Source: Streptomyces sp. BK208
GTDB lineage: Bacteria; Actinomycetota; Actinomycetes; Streptomycetales; Streptomycetaceae
NCBI RefSeq assembly: GCF_004364245.1
Contig: NZ_SOAV01000015.1
Span: 124,001-188,000 of the forward strand
Direction of reading: 5' to 3'
Length of the DNA stretch: 64,000 bases
Shown piece by piece: positions 33,857 to 41,419 of the stretch (within the stretch, counting starts at the first letter, position 1; every line of letters starts with the position of its first letter). A program made the position numbers and the translations under genes. The notes under the pieces are model-generated. The model ran no database searches. It saw only the letters and a list, made by a program, of their open reading frames with translations, and was not told where the DNA came from.

Positions 33857-34297
33857 TCACCTGGCTTCCCGGGACGGGCCCGTCGACGCGGCGGTTCTCG
33901 TCCCCGGCGACGTGTGGTAGCGGTACAGGAGGTAGATCGCGGCGGCGAAGAACGCGGCGTCCATCGCCAGGATCTCCGGGACACTACTCACCAGGATCAC
34001 CACGAACAGCACCAGCATCAGCAACTGGCCGTAGAGCGCGATGACGACGACGGAGCGGCGGTTCCACAGCAGGGCGAGCCCCGCCGCGACCATGGCGGCG
34101 GCGACGCCCCACATCACGCCGGTGGGGTGGCGGTCCAGCCAGTCGACGGGGCCGGAGATCACGGTTCCCCGGTTGGCTTCCGAGGCGTCGTCGAGGCGCC
34201 CCTCCACCGACTCCAGCTGCGGGAAGAACTTGCCTATCCCCGCGAGGATGTAGAGGGCGCCGACGACGCGCTGGAGGATCAGGTTTCTTCCGGTCAC
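33857..34297 (-). CDS. redS: RedS, small DoxX-like integral membrane protein
   Basis: A 146-residue membrane protein. Four hydrophobic segments lie at about 8-26, 60-80, 84-105 and 107-127. The first, RVVGALYILAGIGKFFPQ, resembles the DoxX family entry helix. The GTG at 34297 has GGAAGAAG upstream. It is conserved in red clusters, but no role is known; proteins of this type sit in the membrane near respiratory or redox enzymes in other systems. It lies between redR and redT in the leftward operon, with about 170 bp of G-rich, non-coding sequence towards redR. Confidence 0.8.
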   Translation of the reverse strand: MTGRNLILQRVVGALYILAGIGKFFPQLESVEGRLDDASEANRGTVISGPVDWLDRHPTGVMWGVAAAMVAAGLALLWNRRSVVVIALYGQLLMLVLFVVILVSSVPEILAMDAAFFAAAIYLLYRYHTSPGTRTAASTGPSREAR

Positions 34298-34464
34298 GGG
34301 ACAGCTTCTTCCGGAGTTGACGAGGGGCGTCGCGAACGGGGGACGCCCATGGCGTGGTGGGGGGCGGGGACAGAAGGGGCGGGGGACAGGGGTCTGGGGG
34401 CGGTGCGGGGACACAGGCCGGGTTCCGGGCCGGGGCCCGGGTGCCGGGGCGGTGGACGGTGCCG

Positions 34465-35688
34465 TCACGGGGAGGCGAAGACCAGCACCGCGTTCTGCCC
34501 GCCGAAGCCGAACGAGTTGCTCATCGCCAGCTCCACCTTCTGCTCCCGCGGAGCACCGGCGACCACGTCCAGGCCGGCCGCCACGTCCTGCCGCAGCAGG
34601 TTCGCGGTCGGAGGAACGGTGGACCGCTCGACGCACAGCACGGTCAGCGCCGCCTCGATGGCACCGGCCGCGCCCAGCGTGTGCCCGAGCACCCCCTTGG
34701 TCGAGGTGACGGTCGCCCGGTCGCCCAGCAGCCGGCCCAGCACCGCGGCCTCCACCGCGTCGTTGAGGGGGGTCGAGGTGCCGTGCGCGTTCACGTGGTC
34801 GACGTCGCGGCCGGTGACGCCCGCCTGGGCGAGGGCCGCCTCCATCGCCCGCAGCGCGCCGGCGCCCTCGGGGTCGGGCGCGGTGACGTGGTGGGCGTCG
34901 GCCGAGGCGCCGTGCCCCACCAGCCGGGCACGGACCGCGGCGCCGCGCGCCTCGGCGTCCGCGACCCGCTCCAGGACGAGCATGCCGCTGCCCTCGCCGA
35001 TCACGAAGCCGTCCCGGTCGGCGTCGAAGGGCCGGGACGCCGCGGCCGGCTCCTCGACACGGCGGGAGAGCGCGCCCATCTGCGCGAAGCCCGTGACCAT
35101 GAGCGGGCTGATCCCCGCCTCGCTGCCGCCGGCCACCACGATGTCGCAGGTCCCGTCCCGCAGCAGCCGCGCCGCGATGCCGAGCGCGGTGCCGCCCGAC
35201 GCGCACGCGGTCGCGGTCACCAGGTTCGGGCCCAGGGCACGCAGGTCCATCGCGAGGTGCCCGGCCGCCATGTTCGGCACCAGCATGGGCACCAGCAGCG
35301 CGGAGACCCCCGCGGGACCGCGCTCCAGCAGCCGCCGGTGCTGCGCCTCCCACGTGGACACGCCGCCCAGTCCGCAGCCGACGACCACGCCCACCCGGGC
35401 GCCGTCCCAGGTCAACGGGTCCAGACCGGCGTCGGCCACGGCCTCCCGGGCGGCGACGATCGCCAACTGCACGAATCGGTCGTGGAACAGGGCGCTGCGC
35501 CGGTCCACGTGCCGTGCCGGGTCCAGGCCCGGCACCGCGCAGGCGATGTCCACGGGCAGTCCGGCGAGCCGATCGTCCTTGGCTCCCGCCGACCGGCCGC
35601 GCAGCACACCCTCCCAGGTCGCGTCGACGCCCAGGCCCGCCGCGGTCACCAGACCGAGGCCGGTCACGGCGACGGAGCGGTCGGTCAT
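34465..35688 (-). CDS. redR: RedR, beta-ketoacyl-ACP synthase II (FabF-like)
   Basis: A 407-residue condensing enzyme. The active cysteine is Cys162 in TATACASGGTAL. The two histidines lie in NAHGTSTPLND and KGVLGHTLGAAG. The C-terminus FGFGGQNAVLVF is standard. RedR should elongate the acyl chain on RedQ towards dodecanoyl, the precursor of 2-undecylpyrrole, working with RedP and borrowed fatty-acid reductases. The ATG overlaps the redQ stop by 4 nt. Confidence 0.93.
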   Translation of the reverse strand: MTDRSVAVTGLGLVTAAGLGVDATWEGVLRGRSAGAKDDRLAGLPVDIACAVPGLDPARHVDRRSALFHDRFVQLAIVAAREAVADAGLDPLTWDGARVGVVVGCGLGGVSTWEAQHRRLLERGPAGVSALLVPMLVPNMAAGHLAMDLRALGPNLVTATACASGGTALGIAARLLRDGTCDIVVAGGSEAGISPLMVTGFAQMGALSRRVEEPAAASRPFDADRDGFVIGEGSGMLVLERVADAEARGAAVRARLVGHGASADAHHVTAPDPEGAGALRAMEAALAQAGVTGRDVDHVNAHGTSTPLNDAVEAAVLGRLLGDRATVTSTKGVLGHTLGAAGAIEAALTVLCVERSTVPPTANLLRQDVAAGLDVVAGAPREQKVELAMSNSFGFGGQNAVLVFASP

Positions 35689-35930
35689 GACGCCGCGGCC
35701 GCGATCTCGCCGTCCACCAGGTCCACCGCGTGGGAGATGGTGTCGGTGGGGACCGCGGCGTCCTCGCCGATCTTCACACCGAACTCGGACTGGATGACGA
35801 GAAGCAGTTCCACGAGGAAGAGCGAGTCCATCTCCAGCTCCTCGAAGGTCACGTCCGGACGGATCGCGGCGCGGTCCACCGCGAAACCGTCGACCAGCAG
35901 ATCAACGAGCCTGTCGTAGGTGGTGCTCAT
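35685..35930 (-). CDS. redQ: RedQ, acyl carrier protein for dodecanoate synthesis
   Basis: An 81-residue acyl carrier protein. The phosphopantetheine serine is Ser36 in LEMDSLFLVELLL. Charge and length are typical of type II carriers. It holds the chain built by RedP and RedR, which RedJ releases. It is the first gene of the leftward operon redQ-R-S-T-U-V; its start lies about 100 bp after a SARP-type promoter. Confidence 0.93.
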   Translation of the reverse strand: MSTTYDRLVDLLVDGFAVDRAAIRPDVTFEELEMDSLFLVELLLVIQSEFGVKIGEDAAVPTDTISHAVDLVDGEIAAAAS

Positions 35931-36034
35931 CAGTGGGGTCCGCCTTTCCTGTGTGGCTCGGTCGCCGCACGCCGCACCACCCCGTCCGCGGGGTGTGCGG
36001 GTGCGGGGCGCGGCGGCGACGCGACGCTGCGGCA

Positions 36035-36077
36035 AGTCTGGGGCGGTGCGCTGACGGCTCGCTGACGGCTCACTGAC
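36035..36077 (-). promoter_or_regulatory. SARP-type operator and promoter driving redQ-R-S-T-U-V
   Basis: On the minus strand, three heptamers GTCAGTG, GTCAGCG and GTCAGCG (plus-strand 36071-36077, 36060-36066, 36049-36055) repeat at exact 11-bp steps with AGCC between them. Eight bases later comes CAGACT (36035-36040), a good -10 candidate. Direct heptamers at 11-bp steps ending 8 bp before the -10 is the known layout of SARP-activated promoters, so RedD is the likely activator. Confidence 0.75.
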
Positions 36078-36111
36078 TCCCGGTGGGCGTCCCGGCCGGG
36101 CTCCGGACGCG

Positions 36112-36154
36112 GTCAGTCAGCCGTCAGCGTCCGGTCAGGGGCCCCGGCCAGACT
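36112..36154 (+). promoter_or_regulatory. SARP-type operator and promoter driving redP onwards
   Basis: Three heptamers GTCAGTC (36112-36118), GTCAGCG (36123-36129) and GTCAGGG (36134-36140) at exact 11-bp steps, then 8 bp, then CAGACT (36149-36154). It is the mirror of the site facing redQ, 34 bp away. Transcription would begin near 36161, giving redP a leader of about 140 nt. RedD is the likely activator. Confidence 0.75.
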
Positions 36155-36301
36155 CGGGACGGCCACGGCGCCCGGGTTACTCCCCGCACCCGCCGGCCGG
36201 CAAACCGTCCACGACGTGAGGAGCGCACACGTGGTTTCCCGTCTCCGCCGACGCACGTGCCGGCAGACCGCACACCGGAGCCGATCCGTGAGCGGTGCCC
36301 G

Positions 36302-37309
36302 GTGACGCGGGCGTCCGTGGTGACCGGCATCGGCTCCTGTCTGCCGTCCCGGTGCGTCACCAACGCGGAGCTGGAACGGACCATGGACACCTCGGACGCC
36401 TGGATCCGGGCCCGTACGGGCATCGCGCGGCGCTACGTCGTCGAGGACGGCACCCACACCTCCGACCTGGCGGTGGGTGCCGCCGAGCGGGCGCTGAAGT
36501 CCGCCCGTCTGTCCGCGGACGCCATCGACGCGGTCATCGTGGCCACCACCACCCCGGACCGGCCCTGCCCGGCGACCGCGCCGACGGTGGCGGCCCGGCT
36601 GGGGGCGGGCCCGATCACGGCGTTCGACGTGTCCGCGGTGTGCTCCGGTTTCCTCTACGGGCTCGCCACGGCCTCCGGTCTGATCGCCTCCGGTGCCGCG
36701 GAACGGGTCCTGGTCGTCGGCGCGGAGACGTTCTCCCGCATCCTCAACCCCGAGGACCGCTCCACCTCGGTGATCTTCGGTGACGGCGCGGGCGCCGTCG
36801 TCCTGCGGGCCGGCGGGCAGGACGAGACCGGTGCCCTCGGCCCGCTCCGGCTGGGCAGCGACGGCACCGGCGTGGACCTCATCACCGTACCGTCCGGCGG
36901 CCCGCCGCGGCCGGACGGGGCGGAGCCGGCCGATCCCGCCGACCGCTACTTCACGATGCAGGGCAAGCGGGTCTTCTGGCTCGCCGTCCAGCGCATGGGC
37001 GAGTGCGCGGCGCACGTGCTGGACCGGGCGGGCTGGCGGCTGGACGACGTGGACTGGCTGGTCAGCCACCAGGCCAACCACCGCATCACCGCGCGACTGG
37101 CCGACGAGATCGGCATCCCCCGGGAGCGCAGCGTCAGCAACATCGCCGAGGTGGGCAACACGGCGGCCGCCTCCATCCCCCTGGCACTCGACCACGCGCA
37201 CGCCCGGGGCACCCTCCGGCCCGGCGACCGGGTGCTGCTCACCGCGTTCGGCGGCGGCCTCACCTGGGGCGCCGCCGCACTGACCTGGCCCGCCATCGAT
37301 CCGGTCTGA
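36302..37309 (+). CDS. redP: RedP, beta-ketoacyl-ACP synthase III (FabH-like)
   Basis: A 335-residue initiating condensing enzyme. The catalytic triad is visible: Cys114 in DVSAVCSGFLYG, His256 in SHQANHR, and Asn286 in VGNTAAAS. It should join acetyl-CoA to malonyl-RedQ to start the dodecanoyl chain. The GTG at 36302 begins as FabH proteins do (TRASVVTGIGSCLP); the upstream extension in this frame crosses the promoter and is not coding. It heads the long rightward operon. Confidence 0.93.
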   Translation: MTRASVVTGIGSCLPSRCVTNAELERTMDTSDAWIRARTGIARRYVVEDGTHTSDLAVGAAERALKSARLSADAIDAVIVATTTPDRPCPATAPTVAARLGAGPITAFDVSAVCSGFLYGLATASGLIASGAAERVLVVGAETFSRILNPEDRSTSVIFGDGAGAVVLRAGGQDETGALGPLRLGSDGTGVDLITVPSGGPPRPDGAEPADPADRYFTMQGKRVFWLAVQRMGECAAHVLDRAGWRLDDVDWLVSHQANHRITARLADEIGIPRERSVSNIAEVGNTAAASIPLALDHAHARGTLRPGDRVLLTAFGGGLTWGAAALTWPAIDPV

Positions 37310-37378
37310 GGGCGGCGGGCCCGACCCGGAGCCGGGTCCGGCCCCAGCGTGCAGACGACCGATGAACCAAGGACGACC

Positions 37379-37642
37379 ATGACTCCTCGGAAACTGATCA
37401 CCGACTACATCGCCGACGCCTGGATGGGCGGCGACGCCGAAGGCCTGGAGCCGGACACCCCCATCGCGGAGCTCAACATCATCGACTCCGCCGCCGTCTT
37501 CGACCTCGTCCACTACCTCCAGGGCGAGTTCCGCGTCACGGTGCCCCTGACGGAGGTCACCCCGCAGAACTTCCGGTCCGTCGACGCGATCTGCGCCCTG
37601 GTCGACCGGCTCCGGCAGGACGAGGGGGGCAGCGCCGCATGA
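37379..37642 (+). CDS. redO: RedO, proline-specific peptidyl carrier protein
   Basis: An 87-residue carrier protein with phosphopantetheine site Ser37 in LNIIDSAAVFDL. RedM loads L-proline on it, RedW oxidises the bound prolyl group, and RedX takes the pyrrolyl unit. PigG is the Serratia counterpart. The ATG follows AAGGACGACC and lies 69 bp after redP. The stop overlaps the redN start by 4 nt. Confidence 0.92.
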   Translation: MTPRKLITDYIADAWMGGDAEGLEPDTPIAELNIIDSAAVFDLVHYLQGEFRVTVPLTEVTPQNFRSVDAICALVDRLRQDEGGSAA

Positions 37643-39579
37643 CCGGCACCGTGAACGCGCGCCCGGACGCCGCGCGGATCCGCGACGGCGTCGTGCAGGT
37701 CATCGCCGCCCGCACCCTGTACGACGTCGGTCACCTGCGGCCGGAGAGCCACTTCGAGGCGGACCTCGGCATCGACTCCGTCATCATGGAGTCCGTCCTG
37801 CTCTCCGTCCGTGAGCACTTCGCCCTGCCCACCGAGCTGCCGGCCGGCCTGACGACCATCGGCGAACTCGCCGACGCCGTGCGGGCCGCGCTGGCCGACG
37901 CCGGCGCGGGACCCGGCACCCTCGCCACCGCCCGCGCCGGGACCGGCGATCCGGTCGGCAGCGGATCGGGGGCCGACGTCCCCGTCGGCGGCGAGGCGGG
38001 AGCCGACGATCCCGTCACCGAGGCCGTGGTCGCCGCCGCCATGCGGCAGACCCAGTACCAGCGGCACCAACTCCCCCTGGACGCCGATCTGGAGGGCGAG
38101 CTGGGCGTCGACTCGGTCGTCCTGGCCTCCGTCGTCGCCGAGGCCACCGAACGGCTCGGCCTCGCCGGGGCGGCCCCGGACCTCGCCGGTGCCACGACTC
38201 TGCGCGCCCTGGCCGACGCGCTGCGCGACCGCGCGGCGCTCACCCGGAACACGGGCACGGGCACGGGCGCCGAAGCGGAGCGGCCCACGACGGCGCCCGC
38301 GGGTGCCCGGGACGGCTGGGACCACCGCTCGATGAAGGACTTCACCGAGCAGCGCGACCCCGACCTGTTCGCCAAGACCCGCAGCTTCGCCGGCTACCTG
38401 CGCTCCCGTCAGCAGGACCGTCTGTACTGGTACGGCATGCCGCTGCACTCGCAGTGCGGGAACCGCGCCGTGATCTTCGACGAACTGGAGGGACGCAAGC
38501 GCGAGTTCCTCATGTTCGCCTCCAACAACTACCTCGGCCTCGCCAACCACCCCGCCGTCATCGAGGCGGTCTGCGACGCCACCCGCACCTACGGTGCCAC
38601 CCACACCGGCTCCCGGTTCATCGGCGGCACCAACATGCTGCACAAGGAGCTGGAACGGCGGCTGGCGGCCTTCAAGCGGCGGCCCGCCTGCATCGTCTAT
38701 CCCGGTGGCTACTCCGCGAACCTCGGTGCCATCTCGGCACTGGTCAAGAGCTACGACACCCTCGTCGTCGACCGGCTCAACCACATGAGCATCGTCGACG
38801 GGGCCCGGCTCTCCGGCGCCGTCCGCAAGATCTACCGGCACAACGACATGGCCGACCTCGAACGCATCCTCAGCCGCAGCGCCGCGCAGGGGACCGGCGG
38901 CAGGCTCGTCGTCGCCGACGGCGTCTTCAGCATGCACGGCGACGTGTGCGACCTGCCGGAGATCGTCCGGCTGGCGAAGGAGTACGACGCCCGCGTGATG
39001 ATCGACGACGCCCACGCCACCGGCGTCCTCGGCGTACGCGGCTCCGGCACCGCCGAGCACTTCGGCCTCAAGGGCGAGGTCGACCTGGAGCTTGGCACCA
39101 TGAGCAAGACCCTGGCCGGCATGGGCGGGTTCGTCGTCGGCGAGGAGGAGGTCGTCGAGTACCTGCGCTACTACTCCAACTCCTACGTCTTCGCCGCGAA
39201 CATCCCCGCCGGGGTCGCCGCCGGGCTGATCGCCGCCATCGACGTCATCGAGGCGGAACCCGAGCGCCTCAAGCGGCTGTGGACCAACATCGGCACGCTG
39301 CGCGGCCGGCTGCTGGAGGCAGGCTTCGACCTGGAGCACTCCGAGAGCGCGATCCTGCCCATCGTCATCGGTGACGAACGCCGCGCGATGGAGATGGGCC
39401 GGGCGGTGCGGGCCCGGGGCCTGTTCTGCCAGACCGTGGTCTACCCGGGAGTCCCGCTGGGTGACGCCCGGTTGCGGGTCAGCGTCACCTGCGAGCACAC
39501 ACCGCAGGACCTGGACCTGGCCGCCGACATCTTCGTCGACGCCGCCCGCGAGACCGGGGTGCTGCCCGCCGCCCCGTGA
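37639..39579 (+). CDS. redN: RedN, ACP-ACP-alpha-oxoamine synthase (bipyrrole second ring)
   Basis: A 646-residue protein with two carrier domains (phosphopantetheine sites Ser47 in LGIDSVIMES and Ser159 in LGVDSVVLAS), a Thr/Gly-rich linker, and a PLP-dependent alpha-oxoamine synthase domain from about residue 235. The PLP lysine is Lys490 in TMSKTLAGMGG, with IDDAHATGVLG upstream. As in PigH, a malonyl-derived unit on the carrier is condensed with the pyrrolyl group and then with serine to give the bipyrrole alcohol HBM. It overlaps redO by 4 nt. Confidence 0.93.
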   Translation: MTGTVNARPDAARIRDGVVQVIAARTLYDVGHLRPESHFEADLGIDSVIMESVLLSVREHFALPTELPAGLTTIGELADAVRAALADAGAGPGTLATARAGTGDPVGSGSGADVPVGGEAGADDPVTEAVVAAAMRQTQYQRHQLPLDADLEGELGVDSVVLASVVAEATERLGLAGAAPDLAGATTLRALADALRDRAALTRNTGTGTGAEAERPTTAPAGARDGWDHRSMKDFTEQRDPDLFAKTRSFAGYLRSRQQDRLYWYGMPLHSQCGNRAVIFDELEGRKREFLMFASNNYLGLANHPAVIEAVCDATRTYGATHTGSRFIGGTNMLHKELERRLAAFKRRPACIVYPGGYSANLGAISALVKSYDTLVVDRLNHMSIVDGARLSGAVRKIYRHNDMADLERILSRSAAQGTGGRLVVADGVFSMHGDVCDLPEIVRLAKEYDARVMIDDAHATGVLGVRGSGTAEHFGLKGEVDLELGTMSKTLAGMGGFVVGEEEVVEYLRYYSNSYVFAANIPAGVAAGLIAAIDVIEAEPERLKRLWTNIGTLRGRLLEAGFDLEHSESAILPIVIGDERRAMEMGRAVRARGLFCQTVVYPGVPLGDARLRVSVTCEHTPQDLDLAADIFVDAARETGVLPAAP

Positions 39580-39793
39580 CGGCCGCCTGTACCGGTGGCG
39601 GACTCCCCGCCCCGTTCCAGCCGTCCCCGTCCGCCCCGCAGCAGCCGTGTCCGTCCAGCACGCAGCCCCCCCCCGCAGCGGTCGTGTCCGTCCACCCCGC
39701 ACGTCCGGCCCCCGCCCGGCAGGCCCCCTCCCTGCCGGACGGGGCCCGGGCCCCGAGCCACCCACGCACGTCAAGGAGAAGGGCCCACACGCC
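39580..39793 (+). other. Non-coding gap between redN and redM with C9 tract and direct repeats
   Basis: 214 bp, the longest gap inside the rightward operon. It is extremely C-rich on the plus strand, holds a run of nine C near 39666-39674, and has two similar segments with GTGTCCGTCCA (near 39648 and 39685). No gene or promoter was recognised. It could be an untranslated spacer or an mRNA stability element. Confidence 0.45.
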
Positions 39794-41392
39794 ATGAGCG
39801 CCACCACTCCCTCCGTGATACGCCTGCCCCAGGACGCGTCCACGCTGCACGCGGCCAGGCCCGCCTTCGTCGGCCCCGACCCGCTGACGTACGGGGAGTT
39901 CACCGCCCGGGTCGAGGCCGTGGCCGCCCACCTGCTCAGCCTGGGGGCGCGCGTCGGCGACCGGATCGCCATCTGGATGGACAAGCAGCCGCGTTACGCC
40001 GAGGCGATCGTCGCCGCCCTGGAGACCGGCTGCGCCTACGTCCCGCTGGACGGCGGCCAGCCGGTGAACAGGGTGCGGACCATCCTGGCGGACGCCGAAC
40101 CCCTCGTCCTGTTCACCGACGCGCACCACGCCGCCCTGCTCGGCGACGCCGACCTGCCGGCGTCCGTCACCGCGGTCGTCGCGGTCGGCGGCGAACTGCC
40201 CGACACGGTGGGCGGCACCCCGGTGGCCCGGTGGGAGAGCTGGGAGCAGGGCCGCGCGGGCGGAGTCACCCTGCTGCCGTCCCTCACCTCCGGGGACCTC
40301 GCCGCCGTCCTCTACACCTCGGGGTCCACCGGCACGCCCAAGGGAGTGCGCATCTCCCACGGCTCCCTGGCCAACTTCGTGGCGTGGGCCCGCGGCGAAC
40401 TGGACGTCGGCCCCGACGACGTGTTCGCGGGCCACGCCTCCTTCAACTTCGACCTGAGCACCTTCGACCTGTTCACCGCGCTGTCCTGCGGCGCCGCGGT
40501 GTGGATCGTCCCCGACGCGGACGCCAAGGACGTGACCGCCCTGGCCGAGGGCATCCGCCGGCACCGGGTCACCGTCTGGTACTCCGTGCCGTCGGTCCTG
40601 CACCTCCTGACCGCCTCCTCGGCCCTCACCCCCGGGCACACCGCGAGCCTGCGCTACGTCCTCTTCGCCGGCGAGGTCTTCCCCGTACCGCAGCTGCGCG
40701 CGCTGAACGAACTGCTCCCCGCAGGCACCCCCCTCTACAACCTCTACGGACCCACCGAGACCAACGTCTGCACCTACCACCGGGTGCGTCCCGAGGACCT
40801 GCTCCGGGCTACCCCGGTGCCGATCGGCCTGCCGATCACCGGCGCCGAGACCACCGTCGTGGACGACGCCGGCCGCACCGTCCGCGAGCCCGGCGCCATC
40901 GGCGAACTCCAGGTGTCCGGCGTATGCGTGACCCCCGGCTACTGGCGGTGCACCGAGGAGCCGGTCTCCTCCGCCCACTGCCGGGGCGTCCACCCCACCG
41001 GCGACCTGGTCAGCTACGAGGAGGACGGCCGGCTCGTCTACCGCGGGCGCAAGGACCGCATGGTGAAGCTCTCCGGCTACCGGGTCGAGCTGGGCGAGAT
41101 CGAGGCCGCGGCGCTGCGCCACCCCGGCATCGCGGACGCCGCCGTCCTGGTCGACGGCTCCGGCCCCCGGGCACGGCTGCGGCTCTACTACACCCTGCGC
41201 CAGGGCGCCGACCGGATCGGCCTGGTCGAACTCAAACGGCACTGCGCACGGTACCTGCCGTCCTACATGGTGCCGCACGGCGCCGTCCGCCTGGACCGGA
41301 TGCCGCTCAGCCCCAACGGCAAGACCGACTACCGCCGGCTCGGCCTGGACGCGGCCCCCCGCGTCGGCTCACCGCTCGGAACGGCCCGGTAA
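39794..41392 (+). CDS. redM: RedM, L-proline adenylation enzyme (prolyl-AMP ligase)
   Basis: A 532-residue stand-alone adenylation enzyme. Core motifs are LYTSGSTGTPKGV, NLYGPTETNVCTYH, GDLVSYEEDGRLVYRGRKD and the C-terminal lysine in SPNGKTDYR. It activates L-proline with ATP and loads it on RedO, the first step to the bipyrrole. PigI is the Serratia counterpart. The ATG at 39794 is chosen because the family begins shortly before THE acyl-activating core; AAGGAG lies about 17 nt upstream, which is rather far. It abuts redL. Confidence 0.92.
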   Translation: MSATTPSVIRLPQDASTLHAARPAFVGPDPLTYGEFTARVEAVAAHLLSLGARVGDRIAIWMDKQPRYAEAIVAALETGCAYVPLDGGQPVNRVRTILADAEPLVLFTDAHHAALLGDADLPASVTAVVAVGGELPDTVGGTPVARWESWEQGRAGGVTLLPSLTSGDLAAVLYTSGSTGTPKGVRISHGSLANFVAWARGELDVGPDDVFAGHASFNFDLSTFDLFTALSCGAAVWIVPDADAKDVTALAEGIRRHRVTVWYSVPSVLHLLTASSALTPGHTASLRYVLFAGEVFPVPQLRALNELLPAGTPLYNLYGPTETNVCTYHRVRPEDLLRATPVPIGLPITGAETTVVDDAGRTVREPGAIGELQVSGVCVTPGYWRCTEEPVSSAHCRGVHPTGDLVSYEEDGRLVYRGRKDRMVKLSGYRVELGEIEAAALRHPGIADAAVLVDGSGPRARLRLYYTLRQGADRIGLVELKRHCARYLPSYMVPHGAVRLDRMPLSPNGKTDYRRLGLDAAPRVGSPLGTAR

Positions 41393-41419
41393 GTGGCCCG
41401 GCGATCCAGGGAGAAGAAC

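Noticed and set aside
36083..36301. Upstream extension of the redP frame
   Set aside because: It crosses the SARP operator and promoter facing redP, and FabH proteins begin at the GTG at 36302.
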